This document shows, piece after piece, positions 40,089-49,170 of a DNA stretch of 64,000 bases. The DNA is from a virus. Within the stretch, counting starts at the first letter, position 1. Every line of letters starts with the position of its first letter. Made by a program: the position numbers and the translations under genes. The stretch covers positions 1 through 64,000 of IMG/VR virus record IMGVR_UViG_3300015263_000969, one strand, 5' to 3'. The notes beneath the pieces are model-generated. The model searched no databases and was not told the DNA's origin. It was given only the letters and a program-made list of their open reading frames with translations.

Positions 40089-40355
40089 TCAGAGCTCGAC
40101 AGCGCCGCCGAACAGCGTCACCTTGTCGAGGACGCCACCGGTCGTGCCCTCGCCATACGCCGCGTTGATGGCGGCAACGGCGGCATCGCGGATCGCTTCG
40201 TTGATCGTCGCGGCAAGCGCCCCCATCGAGAAGGTGACAGTCCAGTTCGCGAAGTTGCTGTCCGGAAGATGGGCCGACCCACTGAGGCTGACGTTGCCGC
40301 CGCCAGGGAAGCCGAGCGCGTTGCTGTCCGTGGTGAAAACGATGATGTTCGCCAT
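40089..40355 (-). CDS. Small tail-module protein, leaderless
   Basis: The 88-residue protein is beta-rich at first (MANIIVFTTDSNALGFPGGGNVSLSG) and helical later. ATG at 40355 is chosen because late promoter 2 ends 29 nt upstream, the same distance as at the other late genes; GTG at 40373 with GAGG upstream is an alternative. Possibly a minor tail component. Confidence 0.55.
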   Translation of the reverse strand: MANIIVFTTDSNALGFPGGGNVSLSGSAHLPDSNFANWTVTFSMGALAATINEAIRDAAVAAINAAYGEGTTGGVLDKVTLFGGAVEL

Positions 40356-40361
40356 GCGGTC

Positions 40362-40394
40362 ACGATCGCTCACAGCGCCACCTCGGGGCGATTT
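40362..40394 (-). promoter_or_regulatory. Late promoter 2
   Basis: On the minus strand AAATCGCCCC (40394-40385), 17 bp, GATCGT (40367-40362), then six bases to ATG 40355. It overlaps the last codon of the tape-measure gene. Confidence 0.65.
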
Positions 40395-43300
40395 ACCGCC
40401 CGGTTGTCCGTCCGCGCACCGACGGATCGTTCCGTCGGCGGTGGACCTGGTAGTAGGTCTCGCCGTCATTCTCCATGGCGCGGCGCGCGGCTGCGGTAGC
40501 GTCGTCGACGATCACCACGTTCACCCGCGGCGCTGGGGCCGGAGCACTTGCTTGCGAGGCTGGAGCCTGGCCGGGCGGCGTGAACTGTACGTGCTCGCGA
40601 GGCGAGAGGAGGAACGTCACGGGCACGCTGTCCGGGGGGCCAGACCCGGGCACAACATACTCGCCGCCGGAGGCATGAGCGCCGCCGTAAATGCCAAGGG
40701 CTTCGAGCCCGGCGGTGAGCCCGCCGATGACGCCTGGTCCGCCTCCACCCGCCCGTTTGAACAACGCGGTCAACGCTTGATGTAGGAGCAAGCGAGTCAG
40801 TTCCCGCAGTACAAAGTCAACGAATCCGCGAAGACTCTCTTTCCCAGCCTTCGCAAATTCGTCCCATCCATGGGACATCGCAACGGTTATATCGAGAAAC
40901 GAATCCTCAAGCATGCGATAGCCTGACAGCAGGTCACGCTCCATGAGCGCGCCAATATTAGTGATCTCTTCCTCGATGGATTTGCCAGCTCGCTTTACTC
41001 CATCGGCCATGGAGCGTCCGGCGATAGTCGCGTCTTCGTAGGCGCTCTCGATTTTACGAATCTCTTCCTCGAACTGCTTGGCCGTGATGACTCCAAACTG
41101 GAGCTGCTTGATAGCCTCATCGACGCCCTGATTCAGTGTCGCGCGCGCGCCGGTTTCGCGGTATTTCGCGGCCTCTTCCGCGTACCTTCGCGCCTCGAGT
41201 TTTGAGGTGATGTCGGATTGCACTTCGGGCGTGATCGTGACGCCCTTTCGCCGAAGATCCGCGGTCGCCTCGAGCAGGTCGTTGTACTTCTCGCGTTCCT
41301 TGCTGGATAGCGACAGCGACGCGACCTCCTTGTCGACCTCGCGTATCCACGCTTCGAGTGGGAAGCGCGCATCAGCCAGGCGCGCCGCGGTTTCGAGGAT
41401 GATGTCCTGCCCGTCCTCGAGCGAGAGCATGAACTCGCCGGTCTTCGGGTTCACCGCCTGCGTCGCCCTCGTGACGATATCGACAGCCTTCTCGTACTTG
41501 GTGAGCGCCTCGGTCGCCGGGTTCGAGGCGCGCTCGATGCCTTCGAGCTGGCGAGCGAGCTTGTCGTACTCGCTTTGGGCCTTCTTGAGGGCCTTCTCGT
41601 CGACGTGCGGAGCCGCGTGTCCGGTTCCTGTCGACTTCACGTACGCTCCGGTATCACCGAGGCCGAACCCGCCCAGTCCGCCCAGGATGTCCCGCTCGAG
41701 CGCATTGCGCTGCCGGGTCGCGGTCGCCGAACGCTCGTAGATGCTATCGACGTAGTCACGCGCGAAGCTCGTGTTGCGCCATTCGTCGAAGTTGTTCGCG
41801 AGATTCCGACCAAGATCACGCGGGGCGTTCGCGAGCGGGTTCTTGAAGCTGAGGTCGACGGCTGGGATCTGGAATCCGCTGCTCTGCGCGCGCTCCTTGG
41901 CGAACTGCATCAGCGCGTCGCCGGTTAACCCCTTGGCTTGTCCCTCCTTGAGGGCCGCCGCGATGCCGGCGCTGTCGATCTTGCTGGTCACGAGCTGCAC
42001 CGCAGCGAGGACGCCGTTCACCGCGCCGATCAGCCCGTTCACGATCATCTCGATGCCGCCGACGAGCACACGCGCCATCTCGATGAGCACTGCACCGACG
42101 GTTTTCGGAATGCCGATAAACACGTCGATGATCGACTTGCCCAGGAATCGGAACATCCCGATGGCCGAGTCAACGAACGCCGCGATGCCGGTAAGCACGG
42201 TCCGCAGCGAGAAGTCGATGCCGGTGCCATCAAGCCCATCGGAGAATGCACCGGTCAAGCGAGCCCAGGCTCCGCCCAGGAAGTCGAGCACGGCGCTGCC
42301 GAGATCTTTGATGTCGCTCCACAGCTCGCGGAGCACATCTGAGACCTTCACGATGCTACCGGCGTCGGCGTTCAGTTCGTCGCCAAACTGCCGGAGCAAC
42401 GACACCGCCGTCGCCAGCGCGACTGCGAACGCGATGATCGGATGCGCGAGCACCGCCGCGCCGAGCGCCTTCACGAGCCAGACGATCTTCTCGAGGACGA
42501 GTAGTCCGAGGAGCACCTCGCCAACGCCGATGATCACTCGCCCAAAGGTCTCGAAGTGATCGGCAACGTATGCCAGCGAGCGCGCGAGCCCCTGCAACAC
42601 ACCGCTGCCGGACCCGGTCTCGCCAAAGAACTTTGCCGCGGCGTTCTTGATCCGGAGGAGGCTCTGCTCCGTAGTGGGGAGCATCTTGTTGAACTTCTCC
42701 TCGAGCGCCGGTCCAGCCTTTCTGAACGCGTCGATCAGGATGTCAGCGGTGAGCTTGCCGTGCTTGCCCATGGAGATGAACTCGGCGCGCGTGTGCCCGC
42801 TTGCGTCCGCCAGCGCGCCGACGAGCTGCGTCGCATCCTTGAGCACGACCCGGAACTCGCGCCCGGTCAGCGCGCCGAGCTCGAACGCATGGGTCAGCTC
42901 CATCATCGTCATCCGCGCTTCCTGCGCGGTGGAGCCGGATACTACGAGCCCCTGCGCGATCTGCTTCGTGAGATCGACGACCTCCTGCTGCGACACGCCG
43001 AGATGCGCGGTGGCCGCGGCGACCTTTTGATACGTGGCCGCGGTCTCCTCCCATTCCGAACGCGTATCCTGCGCGACCTTGAAGGTTGCCTCGAGCACGC
43101 CGCGGAGGTTGTCCTCGTCGTCAGTGACCGAGCGGATGCGGTTCGAGATCGCCGTGTACTCGTCGGCTAGGTGCCCGATCTTCGCCACCGTATGAATCCC
43201 GGCGTAAGCTGCGATCAGCCCATGAACCTCCGAGGCAAGAGCCGATGTCGATGCCGCGGCACGATGCATCGATGACGAACCAGCCCGGCCGGCGGCATCC

Positions 43301-43539
43301 GCAGCGGTCCCGGCCTGCTTCGCCGCCCCAGCGAACCGATCTGCCTCGACGCGCACCCGACTAGTTGCCCTGGCGGCGGCGTCGGCTGCAATGGATACGT
43401 CACGCATGCCGCGAGCGCCGGCGGCCCCAGCCCGAGAAGCTGAGCCCTCTGCCCGCTCGAGCTGAGAGGTAAACCGTCCGAGAGCATCACGCGCCTGTCC
43501 AGTACGGACTTCCACCTCAATGGCGTAAGTGTCGCTCAT
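40393..43539 (-). CDS. Tail tape measure protein
   Basis: The 1,048-residue protein starts with a long helical region (RDALGRFTSQLERAEG) and has the tape-measure domain at about residues 90-320 (EYTAISNRIRSVTDDEDNL, SMGKHGKLTADILIDAFRKAGPALEEKFNKMLPT). Hydrophobic helices follow at about 325-375 (VLLGLLVLEKIVWLVKAL) and long coiled coils. It sets tail length and may help membrane passage. ATG at 43539 overlaps the stop of the upstream tail-assembly frame, as usual. Confidence 0.92.
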   Translation of the reverse strand: MSDTYAIEVEVRTGQARDALGRFTSQLERAEGSASRAGAAGARGMRDVSIAADAAARATSRVRVEADRFAGAAKQAGTAADAAGRAGSSSMHRAAASTSALASEVHGLIAAYAGIHTVAKIGHLADEYTAISNRIRSVTDDEDNLRGVLEATFKVAQDTRSEWEETAATYQKVAAATAHLGVSQQEVVDLTKQIAQGLVVSGSTAQEARMTMMELTHAFELGALTGREFRVVLKDATQLVGALADASGHTRAEFISMGKHGKLTADILIDAFRKAGPALEEKFNKMLPTTEQSLLRIKNAAAKFFGETGSGSGVLQGLARSLAYVADHFETFGRVIIGVGEVLLGLLVLEKIVWLVKALGAAVLAHPIIAFAVALATAVSLLRQFGDELNADAGSIVKVSDVLRELWSDIKDLGSAVLDFLGGAWARLTGAFSDGLDGTGIDFSLRTVLTGIAAFVDSAIGMFRFLGKSIIDVFIGIPKTVGAVLIEMARVLVGGIEMIVNGLIGAVNGVLAAVQLVTSKIDSAGIAAALKEGQAKGLTGDALMQFAKERAQSSGFQIPAVDLSFKNPLANAPRDLGRNLANNFDEWRNTSFARDYVDSIYERSATATRQRNALERDILGGLGGFGLGDTGAYVKSTGTGHAAPHVDEKALKKAQSEYDKLARQLEGIERASNPATEALTKYEKAVDIVTRATQAVNPKTGEFMLSLEDGQDIILETAARLADARFPLEAWIREVDKEVASLSLSSKEREKYNDLLEATADLRRKGVTITPEVQSDITSKLEARRYAEEAAKYRETGARATLNQGVDEAIKQLQFGVITAKQFEEEIRKIESAYEDATIAGRSMADGVKRAGKSIEEEITNIGALMERDLLSGYRMLEDSFLDITVAMSHGWDEFAKAGKESLRGFVDFVLRELTRLLLHQALTALFKRAGGGGPGVIGGLTAGLEALGIYGGAHASGGEYVVPGSGPPDSVPVTFLLSPREHVQFTPPGQAPASQASAPAPAPRVNVVIVDDATAAARRAMENDGETYYQVHRRRNDPSVRGRTTGR

Positions 43540-44323
43540 TGGCCGCCGTTCATTAGGGCTCGCGCAGCCGCTGCGCGTTCCATGCGATCAGCGTCTAACT
43601 TCTGGATGACCGCTTTCAGCAGCATGAACAAATCACGGTCCAGTCCCTCATCGCTGGCCCAGGCGCGAAGCGCATTGTATGGCGTGGACCCTTGCACACC
43701 GAACCCAATCTGCCGGTCTCCTTCTAGGTCACGCATGCATTGGATGACCATCGCCATTGCGCTGTCGGTATCTGGGGCCGCGGCGAGTATCTGCTGCTCG
43801 TGCCCAGGGAGGGCGGGGCGCGCGTGGATTCGCATCTGCCGACGGATCGGCGCGGCCTGCTCCTCCCAGCGCAGCCACGCCGCTACCCGTTTCCCAGGGC
43901 CTCGACAGAACCGACCGAATCGCGAAAGTGGGCCGCCGGCATCGCATAGGCAAACGCCCTATCGATGACGTCGGGATTGTCCTTCGCGATCTTCGTCAGC
44001 AGTTCCTCGCCAGCGCCCGGCGAGTATGGGACCGGCGTCTTGCGATCTGCCGCCAACACATTCTCCCAGCCCTCGATGACCGTCTCGGCGAACACCGGGA
44101 TCAAGTGACGGCGCAAGACTCCCAGCGGGATCTCATCGCCGTAGCTCTTGAGCACGTTGTCGATCTTCCGTCGCTTGTTCATGAACGCATGGTTGCTCTC
44201 GCCGGCGTGCCGCATGATCAGCACGATCGGCTCGGCGCCACGCGCGTAGAATCCGATGAGTGTGGCGCGAACAGTTCCATGAGGCTTCTGCGCCGAGAAA
44301 TCGAGATCGTCGAAGTTGGACAT
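43536..44323 (-). CDS. Tail assembly chaperone GT, made by -1 frameshift
   Basis: The upstream frame (43883-44323, 146 residues, MSNFDDLDFS) ends GAG GCC CTG GGA AAC GGG TAG. The heptamer G GGA AAC (43895-43889 on the minus strand) is a classic slippery site in the right phase, two codons before the stop. A -1 slip continues into the frame that ends at 43536, giving RVAAWLRWEEQAAPIRRQ and then MRIHARPALPGHEQQ. Lambda G and GT likewise guide tape-measure assembly. Late promoter 3 lies 28 nt before ATG 44323. Confidence 0.85.
43883..44323 (-). CDS. Tail assembly chaperone G-like product
   Basis: This is the 146-residue unshifted product of the gene above. It is the usual predominant partner of the frameshifted protein. 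It is acidic at the N-terminus and helical, with no membrane segment. Identity rests on the position between tail tube and tape measure, and on the shift site. Confidence 0.8.
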   Translation of the reverse strand: MSNFDDLDFSAQKPHGTVRATLIGFYARGAEPIVLIMRHAGESNHAFMNKRRKIDNVLKSYGDEIPLGVLRRHLIPVFAETVIEGWENVLAADRKTPVPYSPGAGEELLTKIAKDNPDVIDRAFAYAMPAAHFRDSVGSVEALGNG

Positions 44324-44329
44324 GCCTTC

Positions 44330-44361
44330 ATCATCCGTTGAGTTGCCCGTCGGGGCGATTT
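44330..44361 (-). promoter_or_regulatory. Late promoter 3
   Basis: On the minus strand AAATCGCCCC (44361-44352), 16 bp, GATGAT (44335-44330), then six bases to ATG 44323. The stretch 44362-44445 upstream holds no gene. Confidence 0.65.
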
Positions 44362-44445
44362 AGCGCCGGGTCTCGAGGCGCCGGCCCGGCCCGGCATGTC
44401 CGACTCTGGGCGCGGAGGGATGCGCTCGCAGCCTCGAGCCGTCCG

Positions 44446-45948
44446 CTACGACGCCGGGTGATATGCGAACACCGACAGCGACGAGACGATGTTGGTCGTC
44501 GGATCGCGGAACCCCGGAACGTCGAGCGAGCACATCACAGCGGTGTTTGCGGCGTACGTGCGCGCACCGCCGCGGGCCGCCACGAGCGGCATGTCGATGT
44601 GGAACGCGCCGTCCGCGTTGCGCATGCAGACATCGAACCAGCAGGAGTCATTGGCCCGCAGCGTCACCGGGATGCCAGAGGTGTTGTAGTAAACCTCCAT
44701 CGAGAGCGATGGCTGCACCTTGCCGTAGTCCATGTCCACGGCACCGAGCGTGCCCTGGATGTCGCGCGGCTTGATGTTGTGCTCCATCGTCCACTTCCAC
44801 GAGTTGACCTCGGTGGTGAGGTTCGTGGAAGACGAGTCGATCACGAAGCGGGGCGCGCCGACGAGTCCGCTCGAAGTCTGGTACAGGTTCGCGGCCATCG
44901 GTCGCCGCGGCGAGTCCGCCCCCGTCGCGCGCGACGCTGCGAGGACCGGATCGTCGATGTCCTGCGCGCAGAACGTCATCGTCGCGGTGATCTTGCTCTC
45001 GAGCGGGGCGTCGAGCTCCAGCGTCTTGAGCGCCATACCGCTCGCGTAGGTGTACGTGGCGACGCCGCCAGCGCCGGCGCCAAGCTCCTCGAGCTCTCCG
45101 TGCAGCGTCGGCTCGAGATAGTCGGCGTGGTCCAGCGACACGTTGCGGTACCAACGGCTGAAGAGGAGCCGGATCGTCTTGCCGGATCCGTTGTCCGCGG
45201 AGCCCGGCGTCCACGTGTGATGCTCGAGCGTGATCAGGTTCGCCGCGATCGACACGATGCGTGCGCGGCCGTTGTATGCCGTGGTCGCGAAGCTGTTGGC
45301 GGCATCGCCATCGCCGACCTTGATCGTCTGCCCGACGTTCAGGCCGAGCGTCGTGAAGTCCAGCGTCGTCGAGATCAGGTTGCCGCTGCTGTTGAACTGG
45401 ATATCGCCACTGTCACCCTGCACGCCGGCAACTTCGACGGTCGCACCGGTCGAGGTGGCGACGGTCTCGGCGGTGAGCCCCGAGGCCTTGATCTCGGTGG
45501 CCGTCGAGGCGGCGGCCACGACCTTCAGGCCATTGTTGGCCGCCGTCGCGAACCCCTTCGCATGAATCAGGAGCCCGGCGGTCAGATCGCCGAGCGCAGC
45601 GACGGTGTAGCCCGTGCTCGTGACCGCAGTCGGTCGGTACAACGACTGCCCCTTGTTGCCAGCGTGCTTGGCGGCCGACCGGAAGATCGACGTCGCGATG
45701 ATGTCGACGAGATCCTTCGTCAGGTCGTGCGTGATCTTGGGCGTACCGTCGAGCCCGACGACCTCACCCTTCTCCATCGTGGCGTACTTGCTCAGTGGGT
45801 CGCGCTCGACGGTCTGGAACTTCGATACCCAGTCCTGGATCCCGCCAGGGTTCGGCTGCACCTGGACCCAGCCGCTCGTGGGCTGCGTGCCGAACGACGA
45901 CTCGGGAGCGAGCAGAAGCGTGACCGCCTCGGAGAGAACCTTGGTCAT
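44446..45948 (-). CDS. Major tail tube protein
   Basis: The 500-residue, Thr/Ala/Gly-rich beta protein begins MTKVLSEAVTLLLAPESSFGT, a typical start of long tail-tube proteins, and contains Ig-like segments (VQGDSGDIQFNSSG, VKVGDG). Its length exceeds the core tube fold, so insertion domains on the surface are likely. ATG at 45948 is preceded by late promoter 4 at 29 nt and by GAGG. It is followed by the G/GT gene. Confidence 0.8.
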   Translation of the reverse strand: MTKVLSEAVTLLLAPESSFGTQPTSGWVQVQPNPGGIQDWVSKFQTVERDPLSKYATMEKGEVVGLDGTPKITHDLTKDLVDIIATSIFRSAAKHAGNKGQSLYRPTAVTSTGYTVAALGDLTAGLLIHAKGFATAANNGLKVVAAASTATEIKASGLTAETVATSTGATVEVAGVQGDSGDIQFNSSGNLISTTLDFTTLGLNVGQTIKVGDGDAANSFATTAYNGRARIVSIAANLITLEHHTWTPGSADNGSGKTIRLLFSRWYRNVSLDHADYLEPTLHGELEELGAGAGGVATYTYASGMALKTLELDAPLESKITATMTFCAQDIDDPVLAASRATGADSPRRPMAANLYQTSSGLVGAPRFVIDSSSTNLTTEVNSWKWTMEHNIKPRDIQGTLGAVDMDYGKVQPSLSMEVYYNTSGIPVTLRANDSCWFDVCMRNADGAFHIDMPLVAARGGARTYAANTAVMCSLDVPGFRDPTTNIVSSLSVFAYHPAS

Positions 45949-45954
45949 GTCCTC

Positions 45955-45987
45955 AGCGTCGGGCCAGATGGGCCGACGGGGCGATTT
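45955..45987 (-). promoter_or_regulatory. Late promoter 4
   Basis: On the minus strand AAATCGCCCC (45987-45978), 17 bp, GACGCT (45960-45955), then six bases to ATG 45948. Confidence 0.7.
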
Positions 45988-45999
45988 GCGGACTGCGCG

Positions 46000-46428
46000 C
46001 TACCGCGTCTCATCGAACCAGTACGGAATGCTCATCGTGCACATAACCCACCGGCCATCCTCGAACCCCTCGCGTTGCCCATCAGGAGCCATCCTGCGGG
46101 TCGCCGAGTAGGTGCGCAGCTCGACGTCGATCGTTCTGGACTCGAAGACGTTGCGCACGCTCTCGGCCAAGGAGAGCATCGTTGCTTCGCCGGCGCCGAT
46201 CGGCGTGAACAACTGGACGAAGATCCGGCCCCGGTCCTCGAAGCGCCGGCCGCCGGCAGGCCCGAGCGTGGCCTGAGCGCGCAGCGTCGGCCTGAACGTG
46301 ACGCGGACCCACGTGTCGGCGCTGTCGATGATCTCGCCCTCGAAGCAGTAGGGCACGGTCGGCTGCTCGGCCACCCACGCCGAGATCCAGCGCGCCTTCA
46401 TCACCTCGAACGCCTGCGCCTCGGTCAC
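46000..46428 (-). CDS. Tail terminator-like protein (DUF4128-like)
   Basis: The 142-residue protein has VMKARWISAW near the start, RFEDRGRIFVQLFTPIGAGEATMLSLAESVRNVFE in the middle and a beta-rich end. That pattern fits tail terminators or DUF4128 proteins that cap the tail tube. GTG at 46428 overlaps the previous stop. It lies directly upstream of the tail tube gene. Confidence 0.75.
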   Translation of the reverse strand: MTEAQAFEVMKARWISAWVAEQPTVPYCFEGEIIDSADTWVRVTFRPTLRAQATLGPAGGRRFEDRGRIFVQLFTPIGAGEATMLSLAESVRNVFESRTIDVELRTYSATRRMAPDGQREGFEDGRWVMCTMSIPYWFDETR

Positions 46429-46769
46429 GTGGACCCCGGGAAGTCGATGCGGACGTCGCGCTTGCGCACGCCCGCGCGCCCGCGCTCAGACTGGACGTCG
46501 GCGACAGCCTGCTCAAGAGCGGCTTCTACGAAGCCTGCCGGCGCCTGGCTAGACGACCCCTCGTTCAGGTATCGGACATACTCCTTGTCGTTTCCGACGA
46601 TGAGCGTGCCGGCGCTCCCAGGGCGGATCTCCCATGCATCCCGAGCGGCTCCGGTGTCGACTGGCGTGGTCTCGCGCAGAATCTCGACCAGCCGCGTCGC
46701 CACGGCAGCCTTGCGCGAGTCGACGTAGTGACCGAGGCGGTCACGCAGCGCGCTACCCTGGCGAGTCAC
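46425..46769 (-). CDS. HK97 gp10-like neck / tail-completion protein
   Basis: The 114-residue protein has TPVDTGAARDAW near residue 35 and a YVRYLNEGSSSQAPAGFVEAALEQA ending, the pattern of HK97 gp10-like head-tail proteins. GTG at 46769 is the chosen start. It overlaps the next gene by four bases. Role: joining the capsid connector to the tail. Confidence 0.85.
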   Translation of the reverse strand: MTRQGSALRDRLGHYVDSRKAAVATRLVEILRETTPVDTGAARDAWEIRPGSAGTLIVGNDKEYVRYLNEGSSSQAPAGFVEAALEQAVADVQSERGRAGVRKRDVRIDFPGST

Positions 46770-46772
46770 GGG

Positions 46773-47108
46773 CTACCGCCGATCGCGGCGTCGGCTGGCC
46801 TGGGGAATGTTCGAGGATCCGGCGCGCTGGGGCGCTGGGCTTTCTGGCAATCCGTGGTCGGCAGCGCGCGAGGGCGGCGCAGGAGCGGTCGCCCTCTCGA
46901 GCTCGTCTTCGGACATGGCATCCGGGTCAGGGGTCGATGCCGGCGTTGTGGAGTTGTCGATGTGGCGAGCTGCCCACAGGTTCCAGACTTGACGCTGCGA
47001 TGCCCCGAGGTCTCGCCATGGAAATGGCTGACCGGTCGTGTAGACCTTGCCGCCATAGTCGAATGTCGACCTGGCGACGAACGGGGCATCGTACGAGAAC
47101 CCCCGCAT
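46773..47108 (-). CDS. Small head-tail protein
   Basis: The 111-residue protein begins MRGFSYDAPFVARSTFDYGGKVYTTGQPFPW, a beta-rich segment, then becomes Pro/Ala-rich and disordered. ATG at 47108 overlaps the stop of the capsid gene (ATGA). Longer frames are shadows of the capsid gene. Probably a head or connector accessory. Confidence 0.6.
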   Translation of the reverse strand: MRGFSYDAPFVARSTFDYGGKVYTTGQPFPWRDLGASQRQVWNLWAARHIDNSTTPASTPDPDAMSEDELERATAPAPPSRAADHGLPESPAPQRAGSSNIPQASRRRDRR

Positions 47109-48142
47109 CACACCATTCCGAGGAACAGCGTCCCCATCTCCGGCGTCACGACGTGATAGCCGTTGAACGAGTCGATCTCCCAGTGATCGGATCCGCCGGG
47201 GCCGGCGAAGTCGTCGCGCAGTGCACGGATCCGAATCCCGAACTCGTTGCCGGCGCCATCCGGGTAGACGATACGCGCCAGCGCCGTTGGCTCGTCGTTG
47301 TTGTACATCCCCGGGTCGTCGCTGCCGGCTGCCATCGTCGGCCGGTAGTAAAGCAGCGCCGAATCGCCGGGGATCAGGTAGTCGTTGTCCGCGGCCTCGT
47401 TGAGTCCGGCGGTGTTCGAGATCGCCTTGCTGACACCGCACCACTCGAGCTCCAGCAGCCGTGCCATCTCCTCGAGCGAAGCCGGCCGGTTGCGAACCAC
47501 CGGACTGCCGCCGCTCTGGAGGGCGGCCCGGATCTCCGGGTGGTAGCGGAGAGCACGCCACGCCTGGCGACCGAAGATCATGCCGGTCGGCTCGATGCCG
47601 GTCAGCTTGCCTTGGTTCTCGATCTCCTGCGCGAGACGCGGCAGCGGATCGTACGCCGTGTCACTGAACTTCTTCAGCGCACCCGTCGCCCCGCCAGTTG
47701 TGCCTGACTCGGCGCCGGCGGTGCCAGTGACGGTGCGAAACCAGTTCGCCGACTGAAACAGCGAGGCGAGCTGGCCCTCGAGTGAGAGAGCCGCCTTGTA
47801 CGACAGCACCTTGGGCACCAGATCCTGCGGCTTGACCTGCACGTTCGAGTTCCTCTGGACGATGTCGTTCAGCTTGATCGCGAGCGACTTCGTCGGGATC
47901 TTGTACGTAGCATCGGTCTTGGAGAACTGCGTCTCCCTGGCCCGATCGTTATCGCCACGCGCATGCATGTCGTCGCGGTTGATCGCGGCCATGTTCCACT
48001 TGTAGTAGATGCCGGTGAGCGCGTTCACCGGCAGTCGGGCCGCCGCGAACGGCCCGACGAAGTTGGTCATCGACTGGAACCGAGAGACCGCCACGTTGGT
48101 CAGCGGGATGTCGGTGTGAAAGTCACTGCGATTGGCGGCCAT
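47108..48142 (-). CDS. Major capsid protein
   Basis: The 344-residue protein lies between the decoration/protease genes and the neck genes, as major capsid proteins do. Its sequence (DIPLTNVAVSRFQSMTNFVGPFAAARLPV, LYYRPTMAAGSDDPG, FGIRIRALRDDFAGPGGSDHWEIDSFNGYHVV) fits an HK97-fold protein of a family with N-terminal strand swap. ATG at 48142 has GGAGAAC upstream. It is presumably transcribed from late promoter 6. Confidence 0.85.
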   Translation of the reverse strand: MAANRSDFHTDIPLTNVAVSRFQSMTNFVGPFAAARLPVNALTGIYYKWNMAAINRDDMHARGDNDRARETQFSKTDATYKIPTKSLAIKLNDIVQRNSNVQVKPQDLVPKVLSYKAALSLEGQLASLFQSANWFRTVTGTAGAESGTTGGATGALKKFSDTAYDPLPRLAQEIENQGKLTGIEPTGMIFGRQAWRALRYHPEIRAALQSGGSPVVRNRPASLEEMARLLELEWCGVSKAISNTAGLNEAADNDYLIPGDSALLYYRPTMAAGSDDPGMYNNDEPTALARIVYPDGAGNEFGIRIRALRDDFAGPGGSDHWEIDSFNGYHVVTPEMGTLFLGMV

Positions 48143-48166
48143 CTGAGTTCTCCGAGGAGTTGCGGG

Positions 48167-49144
48167 TTACGAGAACGTGACCGAGTTGCTGAACAGCACG
48201 AGCCATGCGGCCCCGGTCCAGTGCCCGACGAAGTAGTCGCCGGTGTCGTTGATCGCGGCATTGGTGGTCGCCGCTGCGGCGAGCGACTTGAACACGCCGT
48301 CGATGTCACCGTCCGGCGTGCTTGCCGCCGTCGTGCAGCGCACCTCGATGACCTCACCTTCGATGAGCCCATTCGGCAGCGCCTTGGTGCCGTCACTGGA
48401 CACCGTTCCCGTGACCGAGAGGTTGTAGGTCTCGGCCAGATCGTATCCGGTCAGTACGTCGGTGCCGACGACGACCGTCAGGGCGCCTGCCCGCTTCTTG
48501 TCGATCAGCTTCCAGCCGTCCGGCGTCATGACCAGAGTGATGCGCTGCCCGACCGCGTGGAACACATGGGTCGCCGGTTGGCTGGTGTAGGGCGTCGCGA
48601 TCGTCAGGGTGCCCAGCGGCGTGTTGGTCGCCGCGACGCACTCGATCGTGATCTTGTGGCCCTCCTCGCCATCCGCGAGGGTGAACGCATCCGTGCCATC
48701 GACCGAGAGCAGCACATAGTCCGCCGTTGCCGGAAGCGCTCCGGGCGCGGCCACCTCGACGAGCGAGGCGACGCCGGCCGCCGGAAGCGTTCCGAGCACC
48801 GGAGTACAGGTCACGTAATGGCCGGAGCCGTTCGCCGGTTCGGCAGCGATGGCCATCACGTAATGCCCGGCAGAGGCAGCGACCGCGCGTCCGTTGGCAT
48901 CAGTCGTTAGCTGCGCGCCACCGTTGAACGAGGCGCCGGCCTCGATGGGCATGAGACGCTCGACGAACAGGTCCAGACCATCGCCGGCCGCCGTCGGGAC
49001 ACTGCCGATGATGCCGTCGGCGCGCTCGCCGAGCGTCGTGCACACGACGATCTCGCCGTCGGTCGCGCGCTTGCCGAACCGATAGAGCTTGCCCGTCAGG
49101 TCGGCTCCCGCCTGGGCATTGATGGGCTTGGACTCGAAAGACAT
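48167..49144 (-). CDS. Capsid decoration/accessory protein (DUF2190-like)
   Basis: The 325-residue beta-rich protein begins MSFESKPINAQAGADLTGKLYRFGKRATDGEIVVCTTLGERADGI, typical of DUF2190-like capsid accessory proteins encoded beside the major capsid gene. The C-terminal 190 residues are longer than the family core and contain beta repeats that could be a surface domain. ATG at 49144. Probable head decoration. Confidence 0.7.
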   Translation of the reverse strand: MSFESKPINAQAGADLTGKLYRFGKRATDGEIVVCTTLGERADGIIGSVPTAAGDGLDLFVERLMPIEAGASFNGGAQLTTDANGRAVAASAGHYVMAIAAEPANGSGHYVTCTPVLGTLPAAGVASLVEVAAPGALPATADYVLLSVDGTDAFTLADGEEGHKITIECVAATNTPLGTLTIATPYTSQPATHVFHAVGQRITLVMTPDGWKLIDKKRAGALTVVVGTDVLTGYDLAETYNLSVTGTVSSDGTKALPNGLIEGEVIEVRCTTAASTPDGDIDGVFKSLAAAATTNAAINDTGDYFVGHWTGAAWLVLFSNSVTFS

Positions 49145-49170
49145 CGCCTGATCTCCTGTTGGTTCTCGGT

